Source: Venatoribacter pacificus
GTDB lineage: Bacteria > Pseudomonadota > Gammaproteobacteria > Pseudomonadales > Oceanobacteraceae
Assembly: GCF_025318105.1 (NCBI RefSeq)
Contig: NZ_JAOANI010000022.1
Span: 124,001-188,000 of the forward strand
Reading direction: 5' to 3'
Length of the DNA: 64,000 nt
The position numbers and the translations under genes were made by a program. Of this stretch, positions 27,720 through 36,220 are shown piece by piece. The notes beneath the pieces were generated by a model that worked only from the letters and a program-made list of their open reading frames with translations, did no database searches and was not told the DNA's origin. The number at the start of each line of letters is the position of its first letter. Positions within the stretch are counted from its first letter, which is position 1.

Positions 27720-30139
27720 TCCGCAGCCTCAGCATGCAATCGTTACGACGCAAACTGGTCATCATTGCCATGATTACCACCGGCCTGACGTTGCTGGTTT
27801 CTAACCTCGCGTTTATTTCACTCGAATACTATCTGAGCCGTCAGGATACCGAGAAAAAACTGACCGTCCTCGGCGAAGTGATTGCCAGTCGCGCCACCGC
27901 AGCCCTGACGTTCAGCGACTTCACTTTATTGAGCACCAATCTGCACACTTTACGCGCCGATACCAGCGTGGTTCGCGGCTGCATCTACACGGAAAACCAG
28001 TCGTTGGCCGCCGCCTATATGTCGGAGGAAGACGGTATTGAATGCCCCGTCCGGCTACCGGAATTGCAGCGTAAACAGCTGCATAATTTCACTCAGTTTT
28101 TCCCCATCCTGCTCGATGGCGAACCGATCGGCATGCTCTATATAGAAATCAGCCATAAAGACCTGCTGCACCGCATCAATCAGTTCCTGATCTTTTCTTT
28201 GATTATTCTGGCTGCGGCGGTGTTGTTGGCCATATTCCTCGCCAATAAATTGCAGGGCGTGGTTGCCCGGCCAATGAAGGATCTGGGTAATACGCTGCGC
28301 CACATCATGCTCAACAAGGATTACTCCATCCGCGCAGCGAAAGAAAACAACGACGAACTGGGCGATCTGGTTGATCTGTTCAACAGCCTGCTGCTGACCA
28401 TTGAGGAAGAAAATGCATCGCTCAAAACCAGTGAAGAGCGCTTCCGCAAACTGACAGCATTATCCCCGGTGGGTATTTTTCAGGTCGATGGCAAGCAGCG
28501 CCTGCAGTATGTCAACCAGCGCTGGCGCGATATTCATGGCATTCCCGATGAGCTGCCCAGCCTGCAGGACTGGTTTGCACGCATCCATCCGGATGATCTG
28601 AATACCACGCAACAAGCCTGGAACCGGCTGATCTGCGAGCAGGAAAGCATCGCCCTGGAGCTGCGTCTGGTGCGTCGCGATCACAGCCATACCTGGATTC
28701 AGCTGCTGGCCAGTGCGCTGCATGACCGTAATGGCGAATTGCTGGGCTATTTAGGGGCTATTTCAGATATTTCCGAACTGAAAGCCGCACAGATTCAGAT
28801 GGAAAACCTCGCCTTTTACGATCCGCTGACCGGCCTGGCCAACCGCCGCTTATTTAAAAATCGCCTGGAAAAAGCCGTTAAAAGCGTACTGCGCTCAGGC
28901 TCTTCGATGGCGCTGATGTTCCTCGACATGGATCAGTTCAAACGTATCAACGATACCCTTGGCCACGATGCCGGCGATATTCTGCTGAAGGAAGTATCCA
29001 ACCGTTTAAGTGCCACTGTACGTGAAAACGACACCGTTTCGCGTATTGGCGGCGATGAATTCACCATTCTGCTGACCGATGTACACCACACCGCCGATGT
29101 ATTGGTGGTCGCCGAGAAGCTGTTACTGGCGCTGGCCAAGCCTATCCGCATCAAAGGCCAGGACATCGTGACGACCGTCAGTATTGGTATCACCCTGACA
29201 CCGGATGACTCGACCGACGTTAACACCCTGATGAAAAACGCCGACCTGGCGATGTATCGCGCCAAAGAACTTGGCCGCAACAACTTCCAGTTTTTCTCGG
29301 AAGATATGAATCAATCCATTCTCGAGCATCTGTCGCTGGAGAAAGAGATCAACGAAGCCATAAACCGCGAACAGTTCAGCCTGGTATTCCAGCCCAAAAT
29401 CAGCCTGTTCGACTACAGCGTTACCGGTGTTGAAACCCTGATCCGCTGGCAGCATCCGGAAAAAGGCATGATTACCCCCGACCGCTTTATTCCGGTGGCC
29501 GAAGAAACCGGGCAAATTATTGAAATCGGCAGCTGGGTGCTGGAGCAAAGCTGCCGGCAGATCAGCTCGTTGATCCGCAGCAACGTACTGCCCAATACCG
29601 CTAAGGTTGCGGTTAACCTCTCCGCCCGCCAGTTTACCGACCCAAGCCTGCTGGCACGCATTAACAGTGTGATCGAAATCAGCCAGATCCCGCCCCATTG
29701 CCTGGAGCTGGAAATTACCGAAAGCACGCTGATGAAAGACGTCGAAAGCGCCATCCAGATCATGCAGGAAATCAAAAAAATCGGCGTTGCCATCGCCATC
29801 GATGACTTCGGTACCGGCTATTCATCGCTGGCCTACATCAAACGCTTCCCGATTGACGTGCTGAAAGTCGACCGCTCTTTTGTTATGGATATTCCGGACG
29901 ACAAAAACGATATGGCCATCACCGCCGCGGTAATCGCTATGGCACACAAACTGAGCATGACCGTGGTAGCAGAAGGCGTCGAAACCCAGGAGCAGCTGCA
30001 CTTTTTACGGCAGAATAACTGCGATGAGGGTCAGGGCTACCTGTTCAGTCGGCCTCTGTCACTTGGCCAGCTGCACCAGTTCCTCAACGAAAACGAACGC
30101 ATGCGTAAGCAGGGCAACCATATCGGCCTGCTGCAATAA
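27716..30139 (+). CDS. Membrane sensor GGDEF-EAL protein (CHASE8-HAMP-PAS-GGDEF-EAL)
   Basis: 807 residues from a TTG with AGGAGG 8 bases upstream. Order: TM helix (13-38), periplasmic CHASE8-type domain (ATAALTFSDFTLLSTNLHTL), second TM (about 152-175), HAMP, PAS (about 240-365), GGDEF, EAL. GGDEF is intact at 445-449. An RxxD inhibitory site (REND) stands five residues before it. The EAL signature reads ETL (573-575) with the metal-binding Glu kept, and DDFGTGYSSLAYIKRFPIDVLKVD is present. Both making and degrading cyclic-di-GMP are possible; which dominates cannot be told. Confidence 0.92.
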   Translation: MIRSLSMQSLRRKLVIIAMITTGLTLLVSNLAFISLEYYLSRQDTEKKLTVLGEVIASRATAALTFSDFTLLSTNLHTLRADTSVVRGCIYTENQSLAAAYMSEEDGIECPVRLPELQRKQLHNFTQFFPILLDGEPIGMLYIEISHKDLLHRINQFLIFSLIILAAAVLLAIFLANKLQGVVARPMKDLGNTLRHIMLNKDYSIRAAKENNDELGDLVDLFNSLLLTIEEENASLKTSEERFRKLTALSPVGIFQVDGKQRLQYVNQRWRDIHGIPDELPSLQDWFARIHPDDLNTTQQAWNRLICEQESIALELRLVRRDHSHTWIQLLASALHDRNGELLGYLGAISDISELKAAQIQMENLAFYDPLTGLANRRLFKNRLEKAVKSVLRSGSSMALMFLDMDQFKRINDTLGHDAGDILLKEVSNRLSATVRENDTVSRIGGDEFTILLTDVHHTADVLVVAEKLLLALAKPIRIKGQDIVTTVSIGITLTPDDSTDVNTLMKNADLAMYRAKELGRNNFQFFSEDMNQSILEHLSLEKEINEAINREQFSLVFQPKISLFDYSVTGVETLIRWQHPEKGMITPDRFIPVAEETGQIIEIGSWVLEQSCRQISSLIRSNVLPNTAKVAVNLSARQFTDPSLLARINSVIEISQIPPHCLELEITESTLMKDVESAIQIMQEIKKIGVAIAIDDFGTGYSSLAYIKRFPIDVLKVDRSFVMDIPDDKNDMAITAAVIAMAHKLSMTVVAEGVETQEQLHFLRQNNCDEGQGYLFSRPLSLGQLHQFLNENERMRKQGNHIGLLQ

Positions 30140-30200
30140 GCCCTCGTTCCGCGCTGGTGAAATACCTATACTGGCGCCCAAATCTTAATCTTCTGTATTT

Positions 30201-31304
30201 ATGACGCGCTCATTTTCTTTCGCCGATGCCGTGCTCGGCTGGTATCACAAACACGGCCGCAAAGACCTGCCCTGGCAGCAACAGATTAACCCTTACCGGG
30301 TCTGGGTTTCCGAAATCATGCTACAGCAAACCCAGGTCAGCACTGTCATTCCCTATTTTGAACGCTTTATGCAGCGTTTCCCTGATGTGCAGGCACTGGC
30401 CGCTGCAACTCAGGACGAAGTTCTGCACCTGTGGACCGGCCTTGGCTACTACGCCCGCGGACGCAACCTGCACGCCTGCGCTCAGGCCGTGGTACGCGAT
30501 TTTAACGGTGAATTTCCGCGCAGCGTCGAAGCCTTAAGCGAACTGCCGGGCATCGGCCGCTCCACCGCCGCCGCCATCGCCTCCATCAGCATGAATATCA
30601 ATGCGCCTATTCTCGACGGCAACGTCAAACGCGTACTGACCCGCTTCTTCGCGATTGAAGGCTGGCCCGGCGAAACCAAAGTACAAAACCAGCTGTGGAC
30701 TCTGGCGGAAGAGCTGACGCCGCAACACAGCTCACGCGAATACACCCAGGCAATGATGGATCTCGGCGCGACGCTCTGTACACGCAGCAAACCCGCCTGC
30801 GGTATCTGCCCGCTGCAGCCGCAATGTGAGGGCTTACAAACCGGCAAGCCGACACAGTTCCCGAACAGCAAACCGAAAAAAGAAAAACCGGAAAAGCACA
30901 GCCTGTTGCTGATGATTCAGAACCCGGCAGGCGAATACCTGTTACTGCAGCGCCCGCAAAAAGGCATCTGGGGCGGTTTATGGAGCTTTCCGGAAGCGCA
31001 GGACATACAACAGGCCCGGCAACTGCTGCAGGAACAACTCAATCATCACAGCGGTGATGATGAAGAACAGTGGCTGACGCCCTTCCGCCATACCTTCAGC
31101 CACTATCACCTGCATATTCAGCCGATACTCATCCGTCTGCCGCACAGCCATCTCGCCGTAGGCGAAACTGGCGACCAGCAGCAACACTGGTACAATCCCC
31201 GCAACCCCAGCACGCTGGGCCTGGCAGCACCGGTAAAAATGCTGCTGCAAAGCATGGCCGGCACCAGCGCCGAATCCGGCATACCGTCCGAGGAATTGTT
31301 ATGA
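30201..31304 (+). CDS. mutY: Adenine DNA glycosylase
   Basis: 367 residues. It removes adenine mispaired with 8-oxoguanine. The helix-hairpin-helix with LPGIGRSTAAAIASI, the catalytic Asp in ILDGNVKRVLTRFF, and the 4Fe-4S loop C-x6-C-x2-C-x5-C (CTRSKPACGICPLQPQC) are intact. The C-terminal MutT-like domain recognises 8-oxoG. Its stop codon overlaps the yggX start (ATGA), the usual mutY-yggX pairing. Confidence 0.97.
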   Translation: MTRSFSFADAVLGWYHKHGRKDLPWQQQINPYRVWVSEIMLQQTQVSTVIPYFERFMQRFPDVQALAAATQDEVLHLWTGLGYYARGRNLHACAQAVVRDFNGEFPRSVEALSELPGIGRSTAAAIASISMNINAPILDGNVKRVLTRFFAIEGWPGETKVQNQLWTLAEELTPQHSSREYTQAMMDLGATLCTRSKPACGICPLQPQCEGLQTGKPTQFPNSKPKKEKPEKHSLLLMIQNPAGEYLLLQRPQKGIWGGLWSFPEAQDIQQARQLLQEQLNHHSGDDEEQWLTPFRHTFSHYHLHIQPILIRLPHSHLAVGETGDQQQHWYNPRNPSTLGLAAPVKMLLQSMAGTSAESGIPSEELL

Positions 31305-31579
31305 CCCGCACCGTTTTCTGCAAAAAGTACCAACAGGAACTTGAAGGCCTGAACAGCCAGCCTTTCCCCGGCCCGAAAGGCGAAGAAATCTTCCTCCATG
31401 TCTCGCAAAAAGCCTGGGATGAATGGACCGTTCACCAGACCCGTCTGATCAACGAGAAGCACCTCAACATGATGGACATACAGGCACGCAAATATCTGAC
31501 CGAGCAACGGGACAAATTCTTCAGCGGCGACGAGTTCGACATGGCTGAAGGCTATGTTCCTGAAAATAAAGATAAATAA
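31301..31579 (+). CDS. yggX: Probable Fe(2+)-trafficking protein
   Basis: 92 residues, MTRTVFCKKYQQELEGL. This family protects Fe-S enzymes from oxidative damage and has one conserved cysteine (C7). Its ATG overlaps the mutY TGA by four bases, so the two are cotranslated; MutY carries an Fe-S cluster. Confidence 0.95.
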   Translation: MTRTVFCKKYQQELEGLNSQPFPGPKGEEIFLHVSQKAWDEWTVHQTRLINEKHLNMMDIQARKYLTEQRDKFFSGDEFDMAEGYVPENKDK

Positions 31580-31594
31580 ACCGATTGCGGGGGG

Positions 31595-31623
31595 TTGACA
31601 CTCCGCCAGCCAACGGGTTTAAT
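31595..31623 (+). promoter_or_regulatory. Probable tRNA-Phe promoter
   Basis: TTGACA (31595-31600), a 17-base spacer, then TTTAAT (31618-31623). It ends 38 bases before the tRNA 5' end. Confidence 0.5.
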
Positions 31624-31661
31624 ACGCGCCACTTGACGAACACAACGTTGTTCAACAAGAC

Positions 31662-31737
31662 GCCCAGATAGCTCAGTCGGTAGAGCAGGGGATTGAAAAT
31701 CCCCGTGTCGGTGGTTCGATTCCGCCTCTGGGCACCA
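31662..31737 (+). tRNA. tRNA-Phe (GAA)
   Basis: A 76-base cloverleaf with acceptor GCCCAGA pairing TCTGGGC and encoded CCA. Anticodon GAA is at 31695-31697 in the loop ATTGAAAAT, and the T-arm is GGTGGTTCGATTCCGCC. Its 3' end is the integration site of the island that follows. Confidence 0.97.
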
Positions 31738-31738
31738 C
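31721..31738 (+). repeat. Island left attachment site (attL) in tRNA-Phe
   Basis: The 18 bases TCCGCCTCTGGGCACCAC, the last part of the tRNA, recur exactly at 40557-40574. The integrase gene starts 75 bases inside. This is the classic arrangement of a tRNA-targeting tyrosine integrase. Confidence 0.9.
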
Positions 31739-31747
31739 ACTTTCTAA

Positions 31748-31773
31748 GAGCCTCGCTAATGCGGGGCTTTTTT
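31748..31773 (+). terminator. Terminator after tRNA-Phe, carried by the island
   Basis: GCCTCGC-TAAT-GCGGGGC hairpin and six T, just inside attL. A similar hairpin follows each of the two other att copies downstream. Confidence 0.7.
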
Positions 31774-31813
31774 ATGTCCACCCTTCAGGCTGTCACACAT
31801 ATGGTACACATTT

Positions 31814-33397
31814 GTGACACACTATCTGATCCGGCGTGGCTCTATCTACTATTTCAACCGTCGCTTGCACGGTAATCTTATCCGCCTATCCCTGAAACTA
31901 ACTGATAGAAAACAGGCACAAGAACACGCCCTCCTTATATACATACATCTGAATCGTTGCGTCCGGCAAAAAATGAAACCAAAGCAAATAGAAAAAGAAG
32001 CTCAAAAGCTGGCTAAAGAACTGTACGAGGACTGGCTGCTGAAATTTGAGGCACTAGATATACCTGAACGGGAGCGGCTCTCGTATCTGGATTCGATGCT
32101 ACAGAGCGACGATGGCGGCTATTCCGACCTGTGCGATCTTGTCTACGACGGAAAACTGGATAATGAAGCCCTGCGAGACGCAAAGGCTGATCTGCTATAC
32201 GTGGATATGAAGCGTGCATACGTTCGGAAGTACCGCAACCCACGATTACAACTGGAGTCCGACACTGCCAGCGTCTCGGCTCCCGCCACGTCTGCCAAGG
32301 TGATTCTGATAGGGGATGCTCTGGAAGAATTCCTGCAAGAGAAGCAAGCCAAAGACCCTAACGTCAAGGCTGCGACTCTGGACGAATACAGGGCAGCCGT
32401 TCGAGACTTCTGCGAAATCACTGAGATTCAGACGGTATCTGAAGTTACTCACGACTCAGCCAAACACTTCCGAAATACGCTGAAGGAACTGCCCAAGCAG
32501 CACAGGGCCAAAAGCCAATATAAAAGCATGTCGATAGCCGACCTGCAGAGCCTGAATCTGCCAGATAGCCAGAAGCCTTCACCCAAGACCATTAATGGCA
32601 AGCTGGCCAACCTGTCATCGCTGTTCGACTATCTGATTCAGACAGATGCGGCATCTAAGAATCCATTTACAGGGCTGCAGCTTAGAGCCGAAACCAACAG
32701 CTATGAAGCATTCACCAGTGCAGATCTGAAGACCATTTTCAGTTCAGCCATCTACAGCGATCCGAAGTACAGACGCAGTACCCGGACAGGTACACAGTCT
32801 CATTGGTGGTTAATGGTGCTGGCAGCATTTACCGGCGCCCGGATTGGTGAACTGGTACAGCTCCGTACACAAGACATCAATGAAACCGCTGACATCCCAA
32901 CGCTGACAATCACGGATGACGGCGAGGATATGTCAGTAAAGACTAATGCTGGTATTCGTACTTTGCCTATACATGCGGCACTGGTAGAGCTGGGGTTCCT
33001 TGACTACGTTGAGCGCTTGAAAAAAGCAGGAATTAACCGGATTCTTCCTCAGATTAAAATGGGAACGAAAAAACCCGGCGAGGTTGCATCTAAATGGTTC
33101 AATGAGCGCTACCGCGAGCGATGCTTCCCTCAATTCAAAGAGGATAAGAAAGTATTTCACTCATTCCGGCACGCTTTCATCAGTCAGTCACTGCGCTGTG
33201 ACATGGATATTCATAAGCTACAACAGATGGTTGGGCACGAACCTAAGTACCTGAACGAAACCGCAACCTATTCAGACGGCTTCTCTATTCAACAGCTAAA
33301 AACTGAAATGGATAAATTCCGGTACGATGACTTCAGTATCACTGACATCAAGGAAAGCTGGCGCGAGCTTCACCAATTTACAGTGAATAACGTTTGA
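31814..33397 (+). CDS. Tyrosine-type site-specific integrase of the island
   Basis: 527 residues from a GTG; no strong ribosome-binding site is seen. The N-terminus THYLIRRGSIYYFNRRLHG is the DUF6538-type arm-binding start, followed by a SAM-like core-binding domain (about 165-230). Catalytic residues are R343 (TGARIGELVQL), H449/R452 (HSFRHAF), H475 (GHEPKYL) and Y486 (ATYSDG). It integrates and excises the element at tRNA-Phe. A related, decayed integrase start lies at 40810. Confidence 0.93.
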   Translation: MTHYLIRRGSIYYFNRRLHGNLIRLSLKLTDRKQAQEHALLIYIHLNRCVRQKMKPKQIEKEAQKLAKELYEDWLLKFEALDIPERERLSYLDSMLQSDDGGYSDLCDLVYDGKLDNEALRDAKADLLYVDMKRAYVRKYRNPRLQLESDTASVSAPATSAKVILIGDALEEFLQEKQAKDPNVKAATLDEYRAAVRDFCEITEIQTVSEVTHDSAKHFRNTLKELPKQHRAKSQYKSMSIADLQSLNLPDSQKPSPKTINGKLANLSSLFDYLIQTDAASKNPFTGLQLRAETNSYEAFTSADLKTIFSSAIYSDPKYRRSTRTGTQSHWWLMVLAAFTGARIGELVQLRTQDINETADIPTLTITDDGEDMSVKTNAGIRTLPIHAALVELGFLDYVERLKKAGINRILPQIKMGTKKPGEVASKWFNERYRERCFPQFKEDKKVFHSFRHAFISQSLRCDMDIHKLQQMVGHEPKYLNETATYSDGFSIQQLKTEMDKFRYDDFSITDIKESWRELHQFTVNNV

Positions 33398-33410
33398 GCT
33401 ATCAAAGTAT

Positions 33411-34157
33411 TTAAGAGCCCAAGCTACTTAGTAGTTTAACAGTGTCTGGGGCTCTTAAGATAAATTCCTGCGTAATATGCAACACACCTACACATGCGGC
33501 TATATCAGTTACTGCTGCACGGATTTTATTTCCAACCGATGTTTCCTTTACGGCTGAATATACATGAGGGTCTAGAATAATACGTCCTGCTAGTTCTTGG
33601 GTTGTGCGTAGCACTTCAGCCTGACCAGTGATTTTATAGTTGTTCAACGCTAATATTATTTGATTTAGCGAATACATGAAGTATGAACGAACCAATGGCG
33701 TCAGTTCGGTAGAGGTGGACACCTCTTCAAATAACTGCATGAGATTATCTAGTAACGCCTCTAATGCTGATTCATCAACATTGGCTTTCCCAATGCTCTT
33801 TCCAATCAGCGAGTCAGCCATCGTTAAGAAAACCATAGATGAATTAGTCTCCGCTATGAATCCCGCCATTAAGAGATTACTGGGATTATGATAAGGAGTG
33901 AACTTCATCAAGGTCAGTAACAGCTTTGTTTGCCATTCAGTCGCCACAGCTTCTACTGCAGGTGAATCAACTCTTACAAGTTCGGCCGTATCAGAAACCA
34001 AACGAAGAACCTGAGTATAGCCTGCGGCCACCTCCTCTTGCGAATTGCCACATCGAAGACCTGCCTGCCACCCTCTCAGAATATTAGCCTCAGCTTTTTC
34101 CCCTCTCATCAGTTCCATGATCATAAGTAGGCGTTTAGCTGGACTATCTGCAAACAT
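33411..34157 (-). CDS. Hypothetical island protein, helical
   Basis: 248 residues from an ATG at 34157 with AGGGA 5 bases upstream; an ATG five codons earlier is possible. It is almost entirely helix-forming and its gene is more A+T-rich than the core genes. A mildly hydrophobic stretch (NPSNLLMAGFIAETNSSMVFLTMADSLIG) is too polar for a sure membrane helix. I recognise no domain. It is convergent with the integrase. Confidence 0.65.
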   Translation of the reverse strand: MFADSPAKRLLMIMELMRGEKAEANILRGWQAGLRCGNSQEEVAAGYTQVLRLVSDTAELVRVDSPAVEAVATEWQTKLLLTLMKFTPYHNPSNLLMAGFIAETNSSMVFLTMADSLIGKSIGKANVDESALEALLDNLMQLFEEVSTSTELTPLVRSYFMYSLNQIILALNNYKITGQAEVLRTTQELAGRIILDPHVYSAVKETSVGNKIRAAVTDIAACVGVLHITQEFILRAPDTVKLLSSLGS

Positions 34158-34228
34158 AAAAATCCCTAACATATTGATAGTAGTATTCAGCGATTCTATT
34201 TCTCTTACTATGGATAGCCAAGTATTTA

Positions 34229-34250
34229 AAAAGTACCCGAAGGTACTTTT
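34229..34250. terminator. Terminator hairpin inside the island
   Basis: AAAAGTACC-CGAA-GGTACTTTT is a perfect stem-loop with T runs on either strand. It lies between the 31-residue ORF and the 248-residue gene and would end the radC-like transcript. Confidence 0.7.
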
Positions 34251-34256
34251 TTCTGC

Positions 34257-34352
34257 CTATTCTTCTGACTTTTCCTCCTCCATCGCTCGTTCAGCCAAGT
34301 AAGCAGCCAGTGCCACCAGCACAACGCTGGCAATCCGCATTGCTATGTTCAT
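34257..34352 (-). CDS. Possible 31-residue membrane micro-protein
   Basis: MNIAMRIASVVLVALAAYLA followed by a charged ERAMEEEKSEE tail: one membrane helix with an acidic cytoplasmic end. GAGGAA lies 5 bases before the ATG. It begins 9 bases past the radC-like stop and is followed by a terminator, so it looks like the second gene of that unit. It could be chance, as it is very short. Confidence 0.4.
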   Translation of the reverse strand: MNIAMRIASVVLVALAAYLAERAMEEEKSEE

Positions 34353-34361
34353 TTCAGTTCC

Positions 34362-34823
34362 TCATAGGTATCCACGTTCAGCAAAGGACACCGAGCACTG
34401 GTCACCTATCACCAGATGATCCAGTACCCGGATGTCCACCAGCCCCAGAGCCTGAACCAGACGATCCGTAATCGCCCGGTCAGCCTGCGAGGGTTCAGCT
34501 ACACCTGAAGGATGGTTATGAGCCAGAATCACAGCCGCTGCATTGAGCCTCAGCGCCTCCTTCAAGACCTCTCGTGGGTATACAGCCGCTGCGTCGATAG
34601 TCCCTCTGAACATCTCCCTATACTCAATCAGGCGATGCTGACTATCTAGGAACAGCAAGGCGAAGACCTCATGCTCATAGTGAGCTAATCGGTCTGTCAA
34701 ATAGCGACGGCTTGTATGAGGGGAAGTGAACGAGTCACCCCGCTTGTAGCGTTCTGCCAGCAGCCGAGCAGCTACCTCCAGAACTTCGCGGGCGGTCATT
34801 GGTTTGGTTGTTACATAGTCCAT
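34362..34823 (-). CDS. RadC-like JAB/MPN domain protein
   Basis: 153 residues, shorter than chromosomal RadC (about 225) and lacking its N-terminal helix-hairpin-helix. The JAMM metal motif is complete: an upstream Glu (EHEVFALLFLD), H102 and H104 (AHNHPSG) and D115 (SQAD). Such short RadC-like proteins are common in prophages and integrative elements. Their function is not settled and DNA repair should not be assumed. Downstream of the Xre gene on the same strand. Confidence 0.88.
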   Translation of the reverse strand: MDYVTTKPMTAREVLEVAARLLAERYKRGDSFTSPHTSRRYLTDRLAHYEHEVFALLFLDSQHRLIEYREMFRGTIDAAAVYPREVLKEALRLNAAAVILAHNHPSGVAEPSQADRAITDRLVQALGLVDIRVLDHLVIGDQCSVSFAERGYL

Positions 34824-34872
34824 AAGTACTCCTCATGTGTATCCAGAGTACTTGTAACAACGATGATCAGCC

Positions 34873-35133
34873 TTATTGATCGTCTGCTATGACTGGGGAA
34901 CTACTCACCAATTCCAGAATTCTGGATGGCTCCGTTTCCAGCGCTCCTGCCAGTCTGAACAGGCTGACAACTGTCAGATTCCGTTTCCCCCTCTCGACCT
35001 CGGATATATATGTCGGATGCAGCCCTGAGCGGGCAGATAGCTCTTCCTGAGTAATATCCAACAATAAGCGTTGTCTGCGGACATTCCTTCCTATTGCGAG
35101 TAGTAGCTCTCTGTCTGTCATTGTTCGGACCAT
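34873..35133 (-). CDS. Xre-family regulator
   Basis: 86 residues with one helix-turn-helix: IGRNVRRQRLLLDITQEELSARSGLHPTYISEVERGKRNLTVVSLFRLAGALE. The ATG at 35133 lacks a clear ribosome-binding site; an ATG four codons in is an alternative. It is divergent from the lipoprotein gene, and a 24-bp perfect palindrome between them is the obvious operator. Confidence 0.88.
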   Translation of the reverse strand: MVRTMTDRELLLAIGRNVRRQRLLLDITQEELSARSGLHPTYISEVERGKRNLTVVSLFRLAGALETEPSRILELVSSSPVIADDQ

Positions 35134-35194
35134 TGCGTGCAGTTGTGCAATGTTCCCGGCCTATCCCATCTTCCTCCACAGGCCATGAGTGAGT

Positions 35195-35218
35195 ATTATT
35201 CACTTATAAGTGAATAAT
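35195..35218. promoter_or_regulatory. 24-bp perfect palindrome, probable Xre operator
   Basis: ATTATTCACTTA followed by its exact reverse complement, 61 bases from the xre start and 28 before the lipoprotein start. It could let one regulator control both directions. Confidence 0.7.
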
Positions 35219-35246
35219 GTTCTATTCTTAGTAAAAAGGAAGCGCT

Positions 35247-36218
35247 ATGAAGTACCTAACTGCTCTCTTAATGAGCCTCTGCCTGACTGGCTGCCTGAAG
35301 GAAGACCCCAACACTCTGGTTCACCTAGCTCTTACTGCTGTCGATTCTGAGCAGTATCAGAAGGCAGAACAGCTTCTCAGGGAGGCAACCGAACAGGACT
35401 ACCTGCCTGCTTACAACGTACTGTTCAATTTAAAGACTAGGGGGCTGATTACCGCCAACGACGAGGACTCTGCACTCTGGCTAGCCAAGAGTGCTGAACA
35501 CGGCAACAGACGCAGTACATACACGATGGCCCAGCAAGCTAAGGCTGCGAATAAGCATGATGAGTACATCATGTGGCTGGATAAGTCAGCGTATGCCGGC
35601 AATACATTCGCTCAGAATGAGCTGGGCCTGTTCTATATGAACGAGGGGAACAATCCAGAAGAAGGCCTCCATCTGCTCTGGCTATCGCTGGATATGCCCT
35701 ATGACCTGACGCCTTCAGAAGTATTCACGTCCTTCCTCCACCTGTATGAGACGGGCGATTCCGCTATGCGTCTGACCGCATTTTATGCAGTGGGACAGCT
35801 TCTGCAGAGCGACGAGGTGAAGTTCAGCTTCAGAGACGACCAGCTATTCATAACCCAAGCCGGTACAGAGTATGAGATTCCACAATTCAAGCGTTTCGCT
35901 GAATTCGCTCAGAAGGGGGACTTCCGATCCAGCCTGATTCATGAGATGGCCTATATCAAGGCATCCAATGACATTCCCGTCAGTCGATTCCTAGGCACAG
36001 GCAAAGATGTCCGCACCCTGAGACAAATTGCGGTGTTCTTCATGTACGAAATGAAGAACAACCCTCCTATGGGCGATGAGCCCTCTGAAGCCAGACGAGA
36101 TACCTTCGTTAGCATCAACACCAACTTCATTAAATACATGAATAAGCACTGCGCCGATGGCTATATCAAGTGCCCGATTATTAGCGAATACGTGTCAGGA
36201 CTCTTACCAAGGACGTAA
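35247..36218 (+). CDS. Lipoprotein with Sel1/TPR-like repeats (island cargo)
   Basis: 323 residues with signal peptide and lipobox LTGC (C16). Helical repeats between about 25 and 150 (SEQYQKAEQLLREATEQDYLPAYNVLFNL, DEDSALWLAKSAEHGNRRSTYTMAQQA, LDKSAYAGNTFAQNELGLFYMNEG) have the spacing of Sel1/TPR units, which bind proteins. The C-terminal half is unassigned. AAGGAAG lies 7 bases before the ATG. A 2-base gap to the next gene makes an operon with the membrane protein. The function is unknown. Confidence 0.8.
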   Translation: MKYLTALLMSLCLTGCLKEDPNTLVHLALTAVDSEQYQKAEQLLREATEQDYLPAYNVLFNLKTRGLITANDEDSALWLAKSAEHGNRRSTYTMAQQAKAANKHDEYIMWLDKSAYAGNTFAQNELGLFYMNEGNNPEEGLHLLWLSLDMPYDLTPSEVFTSFLHLYETGDSAMRLTAFYAVGQLLQSDEVKFSFRDDQLFITQAGTEYEIPQFKRFAEFAQKGDFRSSLIHEMAYIKASNDIPVSRFLGTGKDVRTLRQIAVFFMYEMKNNPPMGDEPSEARRDTFVSINTNFIKYMNKHCADGYIKCPIISEYVSGLLPRT

Positions 36219-36220
36219 CT

